A stretch of 56,638 nucleotides of DNA, taken from assembly GCA_946401725.1 (NCBI GenBank), contig CAMIVE010000011.1, positions 1 to 56,638 of the forward strand. Direction: 5' to 3'. Below, piece after piece: positions 41,498 to 49,435 of this stretch. Under the pieces are notes generated by a model that was not told where the DNA came from, did no database searches, and saw nothing but the letters and a program-made list of their open reading frames with translations. The number at the start of each line of letters is the position of its first letter. Position 1 is the first letter of the stretch. Position numbers and translations under genes: made by a program. This stretch comes from an uncultured Bacteroidales bacterium (GTDB lineage Bacteria > Bacteroidota > Bacteroidia > Bacteroidales > P3).

Positions 41498-42511
41498 ATG
41501 ATGAAAAAAGTAATCCCAACAGTTTTCGCCGCTATGGTGGCGCTGATGTTTCTTTCCGCTTTCCAGCTGAATGGTGGCAAAGGCAACCCCCTGTTTATTA
41601 TCTATGCTAACGGGAAATTCGGCTATATGGACAAGAAAGGCAATGTCGTGGTTCAGCCAAAGTATGACAATGCCTATGAGTTTTCCGATGGTCTCGCCAT
41701 GGTGGTGATTGATGATACATACGGCTTCATCGATGAAAGCGGCAAGGAAGTGGTCAAAATACAATATGCCGACGCCTCGCACTTCAAAGAGGGCATGGCG
41801 GCTGTCAAGGTGGACGATTTGTGGGGCTTCATCGATAAAAAGGGCAAGATGGTAATCAAGCCGCAGTTTGTGATGGCAGGATCGTTCTCCGAAGGCTTGG
41901 CACGTGTGTTTGACGACCAATGGGGATATATCGACAAAACCGGCAAGAGGGTCATTCAAGCGGAGTATCTCAATGCGTACGATTTCAATAACGGACTGGC
42001 GATAGTGGCTGTTAGTGACTTTGAATTGGCCTATATCGACAAAACCGGAAAAGTCGTTTATACAATCAATATGGAAGACTTAATAACGGAAAATGAATTC
42101 GAAGTTTCACCCTTGGATTATTTGGATATCCCCAATCTCGTAGACACCGCCAGTGATGTTGTAGAGCTTATCCCGGAAGAAATGTATGAGGAGGATGATG
42201 AAATCTACGTCTTTGTAGAGCAGGAGGCTACTTTCCCCGGCGGAGAGGAGGCTCTCAAAAAGTATATTGATGAAAACCTCCAGTATCCGCAGATTGCCCG
42301 TGAAGTCGAAATTACAGGAACTGTGGTGATCAAGTTCGTCGTTGAAAAGGACGGCAGTCTGACGCACTTGAAAATCCTCAGGGATATCGGCGGAGGCTGC
42401 GGTAATGAGGCTTTGCGTCTGGTGAGGTCCATGCCCAGATGGAATCCGGCAAAGCAGTCCGGTCAGGTGGTTCGTTCGGAATATACGATTCCGGTGCTTT
42501 TTAAATTATAA
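41498..42511 (+). CDS. Exported WG-repeat protein with TonB C-terminal domain
   Basis: A 337-residue protein. Signal peptide (MMKKVIPTVFAAMVALMFLS), then about four to five WG repeats at residues 25-190 (FGYMDKKGNVVVQPKYDNAY, YGFIDESGKEVV, WGFIDKKGKMVIKPQF, WGYIDKTGKRVI). A TonB C-terminal domain follows at about 235-337 (FPGGEEALKKYIDENLQYPQ, then GTVVIKFVVEKDGSL and SMPRWNPAKQ). There is no N-terminal TonB anchor, so it is probably a periplasmic protein that uses the TonB fold for protein contact. Starts 25 bases before the FHA gene at 42536, likely in one unit. Confidence 0.85.
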   Translation: MMKKVIPTVFAAMVALMFLSAFQLNGGKGNPLFIIYANGKFGYMDKKGNVVVQPKYDNAYEFSDGLAMVVIDDTYGFIDESGKEVVKIQYADASHFKEGMAAVKVDDLWGFIDKKGKMVIKPQFVMAGSFSEGLARVFDDQWGYIDKTGKRVIQAEYLNAYDFNNGLAIVAVSDFELAYIDKTGKVVYTINMEDLITENEFEVSPLDYLDIPNLVDTASDVVELIPEEMYEEDDEIYVFVEQEATFPGGEEALKKYIDENLQYPQIAREVEITGTVVIKFVVEKDGSLTHLKILRDIGGGCGNEALRLVRSMPRWNPAKQSGQVVRSEYTIPVLFKL

Positions 42512-42535
42512 GGAACGCCTTTAATTCATTTCGCT

Positions 42536-43057
42536 ATGCCTTCTTTAAAACAAAGTGTCACCATCGGTCGCAGTCATGAGAACGACTGCGTTGTAAACGA
42601 CCCTTATGTGGGCAGACTCCATTGCCGCATCGACAGGATGGGTGACGACCGCTTTTTCCTCACCGACCTGAATAGTAAAAACGGTACGTATGTCAACGGC
42701 AGCAGGGTGTCGGGAGGTATGGAGATTGGCCCTTACGATACGGTAAGGGTTGGAAATACCCAAGTGCCGTGGATGCCGTATTTCGAAAGAGAGGAGGTAC
42801 CGGAACCCGAGGGCGGCGATAATGGAGGAACGGTCGATGTGCCTCCCGAAAGAGGCACCATCGTGCCACCCATAAATGAGACGGTCATACCTCCTAAGAA
42901 AAGGAACGCCGCCTTACCCTGGATTCTTTTAGGTATCCTGCTCCTGGCAGCGGGACTTTTCTATTTCCTGATTGTCAAACCCCACCAAGAAGAGACCAAG
43001 CAACCCGACCCAATCTCCCAAGTGGATACGGCTTATGAGAAAGACTTTAACCAATAA
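42536..43057 (+). CDS. FHA / TM protein with short ectodomain
   Basis: A 173-residue protein. FHA domain about 1-80 (VTIGRSHENDCVVNDPYVGR, LHCRI, NSKNGTYVNG); the usual SR before the His is GR here, so phosphothreonine binding may be weaker. Linker about 82-122, membrane helix about 125-145 (PWILLGILLLAAGLFYFLIV), then only about 28 extracytoplasmic residues. The last 21 residues are duplicated as an orphan fragment at 40625-40690. Lies between a WG/TonB-C gene and another TonB-C gene. Confidence 0.88.
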   Translation: MPSLKQSVTIGRSHENDCVVNDPYVGRLHCRIDRMGDDRFFLTDLNSKNGTYVNGSRVSGGMEIGPYDTVRVGNTQVPWMPYFEREEVPEPEGGDNGGTVDVPPERGTIVPPINETVIPPKKRNAALPWILLGILLLAAGLFYFLIVKPHQEETKQPDPISQVDTAYEKDFNQ

Positions 43058-43083
43058 CTTTTACCCAATAACCACCAACAATC

Positions 43084-43881
43084 ATGTTCAAAAAATTATT
43101 ATCCTTACTTTTTTGTCTTGCGGCCTTTTTTATGGCGGCAGGACAGCAAAAACAGATAACCCTTGAGGGTACACTGAGAATGTTGGTCGTCAGCGCTGAA
43201 GGCGACGGTGGCTATGTCAGCGAATGGCAGGAAACCAATTTCGACGACTACTACCTGAATTTCGTGCTGCAGACCGACAGCCCTATCGACATCAAACCCT
43301 ATCTCGCTCCGGAAGATCTGGAAAACATCGATGTGGTTGGTGAAGACAACCAGTATTTCACGCTGCGCTCCGAGAAAATCAGTCTCGGGAAGCAGTTCGC
43401 TTCCAAATATGCCAACCGTCGCGTCAAGATTACCGGAACCCTCTACATCTCCATCGCCGGCTGGCGCAACTCGCCTCCAATGATGTTCGAGGTGAAAGAC
43501 ATCAAACTGGTCGAAACCGGCGAGAATCTGTTCACTCCTGAGTCGTCTTTGAACGATGGTGAGGACAAAGTCTTTACCGTTGTCGACGAACAGGCCTCTT
43601 TTCCTGGTGGCGAGACGGCTTTGTACAAATTCCTCGGCTCGCATATCGAATACCCTGAAAAAGCCAGGGAAAAAGGAATCACTGGAATAGTGTTGGTAAA
43701 GTTTGTTGTCGAGAAAGATGGTCGTCTGTCTAATATCGAGATTGTTAAGGGTATTGGCGGCGGGTGCGATGAGGAAGTCCTTCGTGTGATGAAAACCATG
43801 CCCCCGTGGATTCCCGGCAAAGTCAATGGAAAGAAAATCCGCACAGAATTCAAGCTGCCAGTCGCTTTTGATCTGCGCTGA
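43084..43881 (+). CDS. Exported protein with TonB C-terminal domain
   Basis: A 265-residue protein. Signal peptide (MFKKLLSLLFCLAAFFMAAG), a middle domain (about 22-140) related to the small duplicated proteins at 39299 and 40717 (FASKYANRRVKITGTLY), and a TonB C-terminal domain at about 165-265 (FPGGETALYKFLGSHIEYPE, then GIVLVKFVVEKDGRL and MPPWIPGKVNGKK). It looks like a fusion of the small-protein family with the TonB domain seen at 41498. It starts 26 bases after the FHA gene. Promoter for the following gene lies in the gap downstream. Confidence 0.83.
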   Translation: MFKKLLSLLFCLAAFFMAAGQQKQITLEGTLRMLVVSAEGDGGYVSEWQETNFDDYYLNFVLQTDSPIDIKPYLAPEDLENIDVVGEDNQYFTLRSEKISLGKQFASKYANRRVKITGTLYISIAGWRNSPPMMFEVKDIKLVETGENLFTPESSLNDGEDKVFTVVDEQASFPGGETALYKFLGSHIEYPEKAREKGITGIVLVKFVVEKDGRLSNIEIVKGIGGGCDEEVLRVMKTMPPWIPGKVNGKKIRTEFKLPVAFDLR

Positions 43882-43945
43882 TTTGGTTGTGTCAATAGTT
43901 GTGTATTAATTTATATTTTGAATTTCAATATTTTGTAAAAAATAT

Positions 43946-43976
43946 TTTGCGATTCAACAGGAAATTCTTATCTTTG
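43946..43976 (+). promoter_or_regulatory. Promoter before WG-repeat gene 44048
   Basis: TTTG at 43946-43949, a 19-base spacer, and TATCTTTG at 43969-43976: an exact match to the Bacteroidota housekeeping promoter pattern, 71 bases before the ATG. Confidence 0.8.
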
Positions 43977-44047
43977 CACCTCATTAACCCCACACCCCTA
44001 TCAATCCTTTCCAACCAAAGCAACCCTTATCAACGTATCTACAACCA

Positions 44048-45457
44048 ATGAAAAAAATAATCTATTCCTTCGCGTTAATCGCGCTGTTCCATACCTTCGC
44101 CCCCTGTGTCCAATCACAGGAGAGCTATGCCGCATTGGTAAATGTCGATGGCAAATATGGCATTATTGACGAAAAAGGTAATTATATTGTCCCGGCGATC
44201 TATGATTTTATCTGGGGATTTGATGAAAATGGTTATGGAAATGCTGTAATCGACGGCAAAACGGTAATTATTGACAAAACAGGCAAAATAGTGATTCCGG
44301 CAAAGTACGACATTGTGCGCGATTTTTTATACAATGGAGATGAACTGTGGGCGATAGTGGGAAATGACGATAAATATGGTTTCATTGATATTACGGGAAA
44401 AATCACTGTCCCATTGATATATGACGAAATAAGGATTTTCGCCGGAAACGGTTTGGCATTGGTAAAGATCAATGAAAAATATGGTTATATTGACAGAACG
44501 GGCAAAATGGTAATCCCTGCCAAATATTCAAAAGCTAAAGGGTTTGCTCCGAATGGGTTGGCTCTAGTCTGTATCAACAATAAATGGGGATGTATCAACA
44601 GCAAAGGCAAGTTGGTCGTACCAGCCAAATATGACTATTTTGAAAACTTTGGCGACAATGGGTTGGCACGTGTAAAAAAAGGCGACAAGTATGGTTATAT
44701 AAATAAAACAGGCAAAGTGGTGACGGGGATGAAGTATAAGTTTGCAGCTGATTATTTTCAGAATGGCTTGGCGCGTGTGGAAATCGACGATATGTGGGCT
44801 TATATAGATCAAACAGGCAAAGTAATGATCAAGTTGAAATGCGATTATGCAGAAGATTTTGATGAGGAAGGTATGGCTAGGGTTACCGTCAACAAAAAGA
44901 AAGGTTTTATCGACAAAAACGGTAAAATGGTCATCCCTGCGGTGTACGATGATTTGAGTTATTTTTGTGAGAACGGTTTGGCGATAGTCACCATGAAAGG
45001 TAAAAAAGGATGCATCGACCGATCCAATAATCTTGTGATTCCTGTGAAATATGATGATATTACGGATATTGATGATAAAGAGTGGATTGGAGTAACCCTC
45101 AACGGCAAAGAGGCGATTTATGACAATACGGGGAAATTGGTGGCTAATGTAGCTGCTTCAAGACTGGCAACGTCAATACCATACATGCCTGATATTATGT
45201 CGGTTGGCTACAATAATAAAATGGGATTCATCGACAGGACAGGCCGTTTCGTTATTCCGCCAGTGTATGAAGCTGCTGATGATTTTTCGACCAATGGACT
45301 TTCAAATGTTTATATCAATGGTAAAAATGGTTATATCGATAGACTGGGTAGACTGGTGATTCCGGTCCAATATGATAATGCTTACCCATTCACAAACGAT
45401 TGGCGTTTATTAACTTGGAGAATATATGATTTTAGTCCCACTCCAGAAACCCCGTGA
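44048..45457 (+). CDS. Exported WG-repeat protein
   Basis: A 469-residue protein with a signal peptide (MKKIIYSFALIALFHTFAPC, then VQSQ) and then about twelve WG repeats covering almost the whole chain (pattern KYGYIDKTGKMVIPAKYD...FxxNGLAxV). No TonB domain or membrane helix. The DNA is AT-rich compared with the kinase that follows. WG repeats occur in many Bacteroidota surface or periplasmic proteins; binding partners are unknown. It has its own promoter and is 69 bases from the kinase gene 45527, so the two may share a transcript. Confidence 0.88.
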   Translation: MKKIIYSFALIALFHTFAPCVQSQESYAALVNVDGKYGIIDEKGNYIVPAIYDFIWGFDENGYGNAVIDGKTVIIDKTGKIVIPAKYDIVRDFLYNGDELWAIVGNDDKYGFIDITGKITVPLIYDEIRIFAGNGLALVKINEKYGYIDRTGKMVIPAKYSKAKGFAPNGLALVCINNKWGCINSKGKLVVPAKYDYFENFGDNGLARVKKGDKYGYINKTGKVVTGMKYKFAADYFQNGLARVEIDDMWAYIDQTGKVMIKLKCDYAEDFDEEGMARVTVNKKKGFIDKNGKMVIPAVYDDLSYFCENGLAIVTMKGKKGCIDRSNNLVIPVKYDDITDIDDKEWIGVTLNGKEAIYDNTGKLVANVAASRLATSIPYMPDIMSVGYNNKMGFIDRTGRFVIPPVYEAADDFSTNGLSNVYINGKNGYIDRLGRLVIPVQYDNAYPFTNDWRLLTWRIYDFSPTPETP

Positions 45458-45526
45458 GTTTTTTTAACGAAAACGATAACGAAAACCCGTAACCTGAAAC
45501 TTGAAACCTGAAACAATCCCCCTCTT

Positions 45527-47083
45527 ATGAACGACACACTCACTGCTTCTGCCCTGCGTCCGGGCGTCACCCTCAACAACGGTAACTACACCATTGTCGA
45601 CAAAATTGGCCAAGGCGGTTTCGGCATTACCTACCGCGCCGTCCAGAATAACCTCAACCGCACCGTCTGCATCAAGGAATACTTCCTCTCGGGCCGCTGC
45701 ATGCGCAGCACGCAGACCAACAATATCGGTTGCCCCGATGCGGAAGGCGCCCTCTATGAGAAATACCGCAAAGGCTTCGTCAAGGAAGCTGAGACGGTGG
45801 CATCGCTCAGTCATCCCAATGTTGTCGAGATTATCAATATCTTCAGCGAGAACAACACCTCCTACATGGTCATGCCATTCATCGAAGGGCGCTCGCTTGA
45901 GTCGATTGTCAAGCATCAGGGTCCGCTCTCTTTTGCCGAGGCCATGAACTACCTGGCACAAATCGCCGAGGCTGTGGAATATGTCCATAGCCGTCATATC
46001 CTCCACCGCGATATCAAGCCGAGCAATATCATGATTACCCTCGAACACCGGGCCATCCTTATCGACTTTGGCTCGGCTCGCGAGTTCATCGAAGATGCGA
46101 CACAGGCCCATACCTCCATCCTTACCCATGGCTATGCTCCGCCGGAGCAGTACTCCAAGGTCAGCCGCAAGGGGGCTTACTCCGATGTCTATTCGCTCGG
46201 TGCCACCTTCTATTACGCCCTCACCGGCCGCGACCCTGTCGACTCCGCCGCCCGTGTGACGGAGTTTATGCCGGAGCCTCGTGCGCTCAACCCCTCGGTG
46301 CCGGAGCATGTCAACCGCGCCATCATGCGCGCCATGGACCTCAATCCCGCCAACCGTCCCCAGTCGGTGCGAGATTTCGTTGCCGAACTCAATGGGGCTC
46401 CTGCCACGCATCCTGTGAATACCCCGCCGACTACGCCGTACAATAACAACGGTCCGACGGTTGCAACACCGTTTACAGGTAATTCCTCGCACACGGTCCC
46501 TTACGCCGAAGGCAATTCCAAAAACACTAAAACGCTGATGTGGATTCTGCTGGGCGGCGGTGCCGTCATCCTGGCTCTCATCATCGCGCTGTTGGCGACG
46601 CGCAACAGCGGCACCTCGACTGATGACACAGTTAAGGTTTATAATGAAGTAAAAAATGAGGATCCCGTGAAACCAGCGCAACCCACGCGTCCCAGCGATG
46701 AAGCCGTCCGCAATACCATCAAACGATACGTTGAGGCCTACTGCAACGACGACCTCTACACCATCGGACAAGTTTATGCTCCACGGGTGGAACGTTTCCA
46801 TAATGCTTACAATGTTAGTCGTGATTTTGTTGTCAATGACAGTCGAACCTATAATAGTGAAAACAAAGTCTATTCCAAGCGAAGCGATGTCCAATGGGAA
46901 ACGATGGAAATTACCGATATTGGAAATGGTAGGGTTTTTGTTACCTACATTGAGGAATACTACCTTAATCGTGAGGAAACCAATAAGCCAAACTATTTTC
47001 TCCTTAAAAAGCACATTACCCTCAACAGCGATTGCCAGATAGTCAGCATCTATGACAAGCAACTCGAGAAAGGGAGAAAATGA
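45527..47083 (+). CDS. Transmembrane Hanks-type Ser/Thr protein kinase (kinase 4)
   Basis: A 518-residue protein. The kinase domain (about 21-285) has the glycine loop GQGGFG (28-33), Lys50, HRD (160-162, LHRDIKPSNIMI), DFG (180-182) and GYAPPEQY. A membrane helix lies at about 338-358 (MWILLGGGAVILALIIALLA). The extracytoplasmic domain (about 385-518, VRNTIKRYVEAYCNDDLYTI ... FVTYIEEYYLNREETN) looks like an NTF2-like fold of the kind used for ligand sensing; its DNA is AT-richer. Very close in the kinase part to the kinase at 49436. Confidence 0.92.
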   Translation: MNDTLTASALRPGVTLNNGNYTIVDKIGQGGFGITYRAVQNNLNRTVCIKEYFLSGRCMRSTQTNNIGCPDAEGALYEKYRKGFVKEAETVASLSHPNVVEIINIFSENNTSYMVMPFIEGRSLESIVKHQGPLSFAEAMNYLAQIAEAVEYVHSRHILHRDIKPSNIMITLEHRAILIDFGSAREFIEDATQAHTSILTHGYAPPEQYSKVSRKGAYSDVYSLGATFYYALTGRDPVDSAARVTEFMPEPRALNPSVPEHVNRAIMRAMDLNPANRPQSVRDFVAELNGAPATHPVNTPPTTPYNNNGPTVATPFTGNSSHTVPYAEGNSKNTKTLMWILLGGGAVILALIIALLATRNSGTSTDDTVKVYNEVKNEDPVKPAQPTRPSDEAVRNTIKRYVEAYCNDDLYTIGQVYAPRVERFHNAYNVSRDFVVNDSRTYNSENKVYSKRSDVQWETMEITDIGNGRVFVTYIEEYYLNREETNKPNYFLLKKHITLNSDCQIVSIYDKQLEKGRK

Positions 47084-47124
47084 TAACCCCTCCTTTAACT
47101 CTCCTTTAATCAAAAATCTTTACC

Positions 47125-48588
47125 ATGAAAAAAATCCTCTTCGCCCTAGCCTTGGCTCTCCTCGTTGCGGCTCCCGCATCGGCACAGAATAAGCCGAAGA
47201 AAGAGGCTGCAAACAAAGCCTCCAACAAAACGGAGAAAAAGGAAGACAAGGCGCCTCCCATCGTCCATCCCAAACTGGGAACGAAAGTGGTGACCGACAG
47301 CATCACCGTCGAACTGGTGGGCCGCAAGCAGAACTACGCTCCGGGTGTCAAGGAAACTGCCGAGAAGGACATCAATTCGCCCAAGTCGGTCAATATCCAT
47401 CCCTCCGGCAAGAAATACTATGTCAACTCGTTGGAGGGCGGCACAACGGTGGTGTTCGATTTCGAGACCAACAAGAAAATCACTACCATCCGGCACAACT
47501 TCACCCAGAAAGATGCGCACCTCTGGGCCAAACCCAGCGGACTCTTCCCCTTCAAGCACTACACGAAGAACCTGAACACTTTCATGGGCAAGCCGGTGGA
47601 GAGCACCTTCTCCCACAACGGACGCTACCTCTGGGTGCCCTATTACCGCCGCAGCTTCGATATCAATGCGCAGGACCCCTCCGCCATGGCTGTCATCGAC
47701 ACGAAAAAGGACAGCATTGTCCGCCTCTTCGAGACGGGTCCGCTGCCGAAGATGATCGCCACCTCGCCAGACAACCACTATGTCGCCGTCACCCACTGGG
47801 GCGACAACACGGTGGGTGTGCTGGATATCCACAGCTCCAATGTCGAAGACTGGCACTATATCTCATGTTTGGTGGTCGACTACCAGCTGAAGCTGAACTA
47901 CAGCCTCACTACGCCGGTCAACCGCGATGTGAATAGCGGCTACTGCCTGCGCGGAACGGTGTTCACCCCCGACAACAAATACCTGCTCGTCGGCTGCATG
48001 GGCGGCAGCGGCGGCATCGCCGTGGTGGAACTCGCCTCGGGCAAATACCTGGGACGCATCACGGGCATGATGTCCAACCTGCGCCATCTGGTCATCAAGA
48101 ACGGCTACCTCTACCTCAGCATCAACGCCGCCGGCTACATCCAGCGTATCAAGCTGAAGGACTTTGTCGAGGCCATCCCCAATCTCAACGAGAAGCAGAA
48201 GACCTACAGCCTGAAGGGATGGGAGAACTGCAAGGTGCCCGCCGGCGCCCGCACCATCGTGCTCTCCCCCGACGGGAATTTCCTCTTCGCCGCCTGCAAT
48301 ACGGCCAGCTGCCTCGCTGTGGTCGACACCCGGACGATGAAGCAGGTGACGACCATTTCCGCCGACTCCTATCCCGTGGGTCTCGACATCTCGAAGGACG
48401 GACGTTACGTGCTGCTCACCTCCCAGGGACGCAACAATGGCGGCGGCAACTCGGTCGATATCTTCAAAGTGGACTACCACACGGTGAAGAAGGTGGCTTC
48501 GAACAACAGGCAGCAGTCCGAAGGTAAAATAAGCACCATGGTCTCCGGTGTGGCGGGCGAGATATTGAAATCCGCCCAGGAACCTTGA
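47125..48588 (+). CDS. Exported YncE-like beta-propeller protein
   Basis: A 487-residue protein with a signal peptide (MKKILFALALALLVAAPASA). A Lys/Glu-rich segment (about 22-55) precedes a beta-propeller of YVTN/WD-like blades (SVNIHPSGKKYYVNSLEGGT, MIATSPDNHYVAVTHWGDNT, VLSPDGNFLFAACNTASCLA, LDISKDGRYVLLTSQGRNN). Propellers of this kind bind proteins or small ligands, and some are lactonase-like; no catalytic residue can be named. It lies between kinase 4 and the FHA gene 48623, both in the same direction, which suggests an extracytoplasmic ligand-binding partner of the sensors. Confidence 0.8.
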   Translation: MKKILFALALALLVAAPASAQNKPKKEAANKASNKTEKKEDKAPPIVHPKLGTKVVTDSITVELVGRKQNYAPGVKETAEKDINSPKSVNIHPSGKKYYVNSLEGGTTVVFDFETNKKITTIRHNFTQKDAHLWAKPSGLFPFKHYTKNLNTFMGKPVESTFSHNGRYLWVPYYRRSFDINAQDPSAMAVIDTKKDSIVRLFETGPLPKMIATSPDNHYVAVTHWGDNTVGVLDIHSSNVEDWHYISCLVVDYQLKLNYSLTTPVNRDVNSGYCLRGTVFTPDNKYLLVGCMGGSGGIAVVELASGKYLGRITGMMSNLRHLVIKNGYLYLSINAAGYIQRIKLKDFVEAIPNLNEKQKTYSLKGWENCKVPAGARTIVLSPDGNFLFAACNTASCLAVVDTRTMKQVTTISADSYPVGLDISKDGRYVLLTSQGRNNGGGNSVDIFKVDYHTVKKVASNNRQQSEGKISTMVSGVAGEILKSAQEP

Positions 48589-48622
48589 ATAAACAGCCTC
48601 ATCCCAACCAACCCTATCCCTC

Positions 48623-49417
48623 ATGTTACCGATACAAGTCATATCCTTTGGGCGAGACGCCAATAACGATGTCCCTTTCATCGATCCCACCGTCTCCAAC
48701 TGGCATTGCCAGATTGCCCGTTTTGACGACGGCACCTTCTCTATCGTCGACCTTGGAAGCAGCAACGGCACCTTCGTCAACGGCAACTGCATCTATGGCG
48801 AATACCAGCTGCACTACCAGGACTCCGTCCGGATAGGGAAGTCGGAACTCTACTGGCAACGCTATTTCCCGATGAATCAATTTCTGCAGCCTGATGTGCC
48901 TCCCTGCAGGGACTTTAAGTGGCTGCTGGTGGGTATCGGCAGCGCCTTGCTGGTGGTGCTCGTCATGCTGATTTTGGCGCTGTCGGGCGTTTTCGACTGC
49001 AAGAAGGCCATTGCCGGCGATGGCAATATCCGTAGCCATGATGAAATAACAACTGAAGTTCCTGATCCGGCGAAAGAACCTGTGCAAATCATTGTGGAAG
49101 AGCCTATCGATCTGGATAATCCTGCGACGGTCAAGATCCGAACCAAGAAGGCTCGGACGGACAACTCCGATGCGTTTTTTGCCAAACCTCCGGCAAAGAA
49201 GCCCGCAACAGTGGATCCTAACGTGGAAAATCCTGCATCAGATATTCCGGAGGAGAAGTTGGTGCCTCCGACAGAGACCCTCGAGAATGAGAACCCCGCA
49301 GTAAAAAAGGCGGTGAACCATATTGGGAAAAAATCGGTCCAGAAGGAACCCCGGCAGCAGCCTTCCAAGAAATTCGTGGATAAACAGATATCACCCAACA
49401 CAATATTAGTCCAGTAG
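48623..49417 (+). CDS. FHA / TM protein with Lys/Pro-rich ectodomain
   Basis: A 264-residue protein. FHA domain about 1-85 (VISFGRDANNDVPFIDPT, VSNWHCQI, GSSNGTFVNG), membrane helix about 97-122 (WLLVGIGSALLVVLVMLILA). The extracytoplasmic tail of about 140 residues is rich in Lys, Pro, Glu and Asn without a recognisable fold. The kinase at 49436 starts 18 bases downstream, the tightest FHA-kinase pairing in the island and good evidence that the two proteins act together. Confidence 0.88.
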   Translation: MLPIQVISFGRDANNDVPFIDPTVSNWHCQIARFDDGTFSIVDLGSSNGTFVNGNCIYGEYQLHYQDSVRIGKSELYWQRYFPMNQFLQPDVPPCRDFKWLLVGIGSALLVVLVMLILALSGVFDCKKAIAGDGNIRSHDEITTEVPDPAKEPVQIIVEEPIDLDNPATVKIRTKKARTDNSDAFFAKPPAKKPATVDPNVENPASDIPEEKLVPPTETLENENPAVKKAVNHIGKKSVQKEPRQQPSKKFVDKQISPNTILVQ

Positions 49418-49435
49418 CATAAATCATCCCGTTGC

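Noticed and set aside
45464..47113. 549-codon antisense frame opposite kinase 4
   Set aside because: All kinase motifs lie on the + strand; the antisense frame is again a codon-bias shadow.
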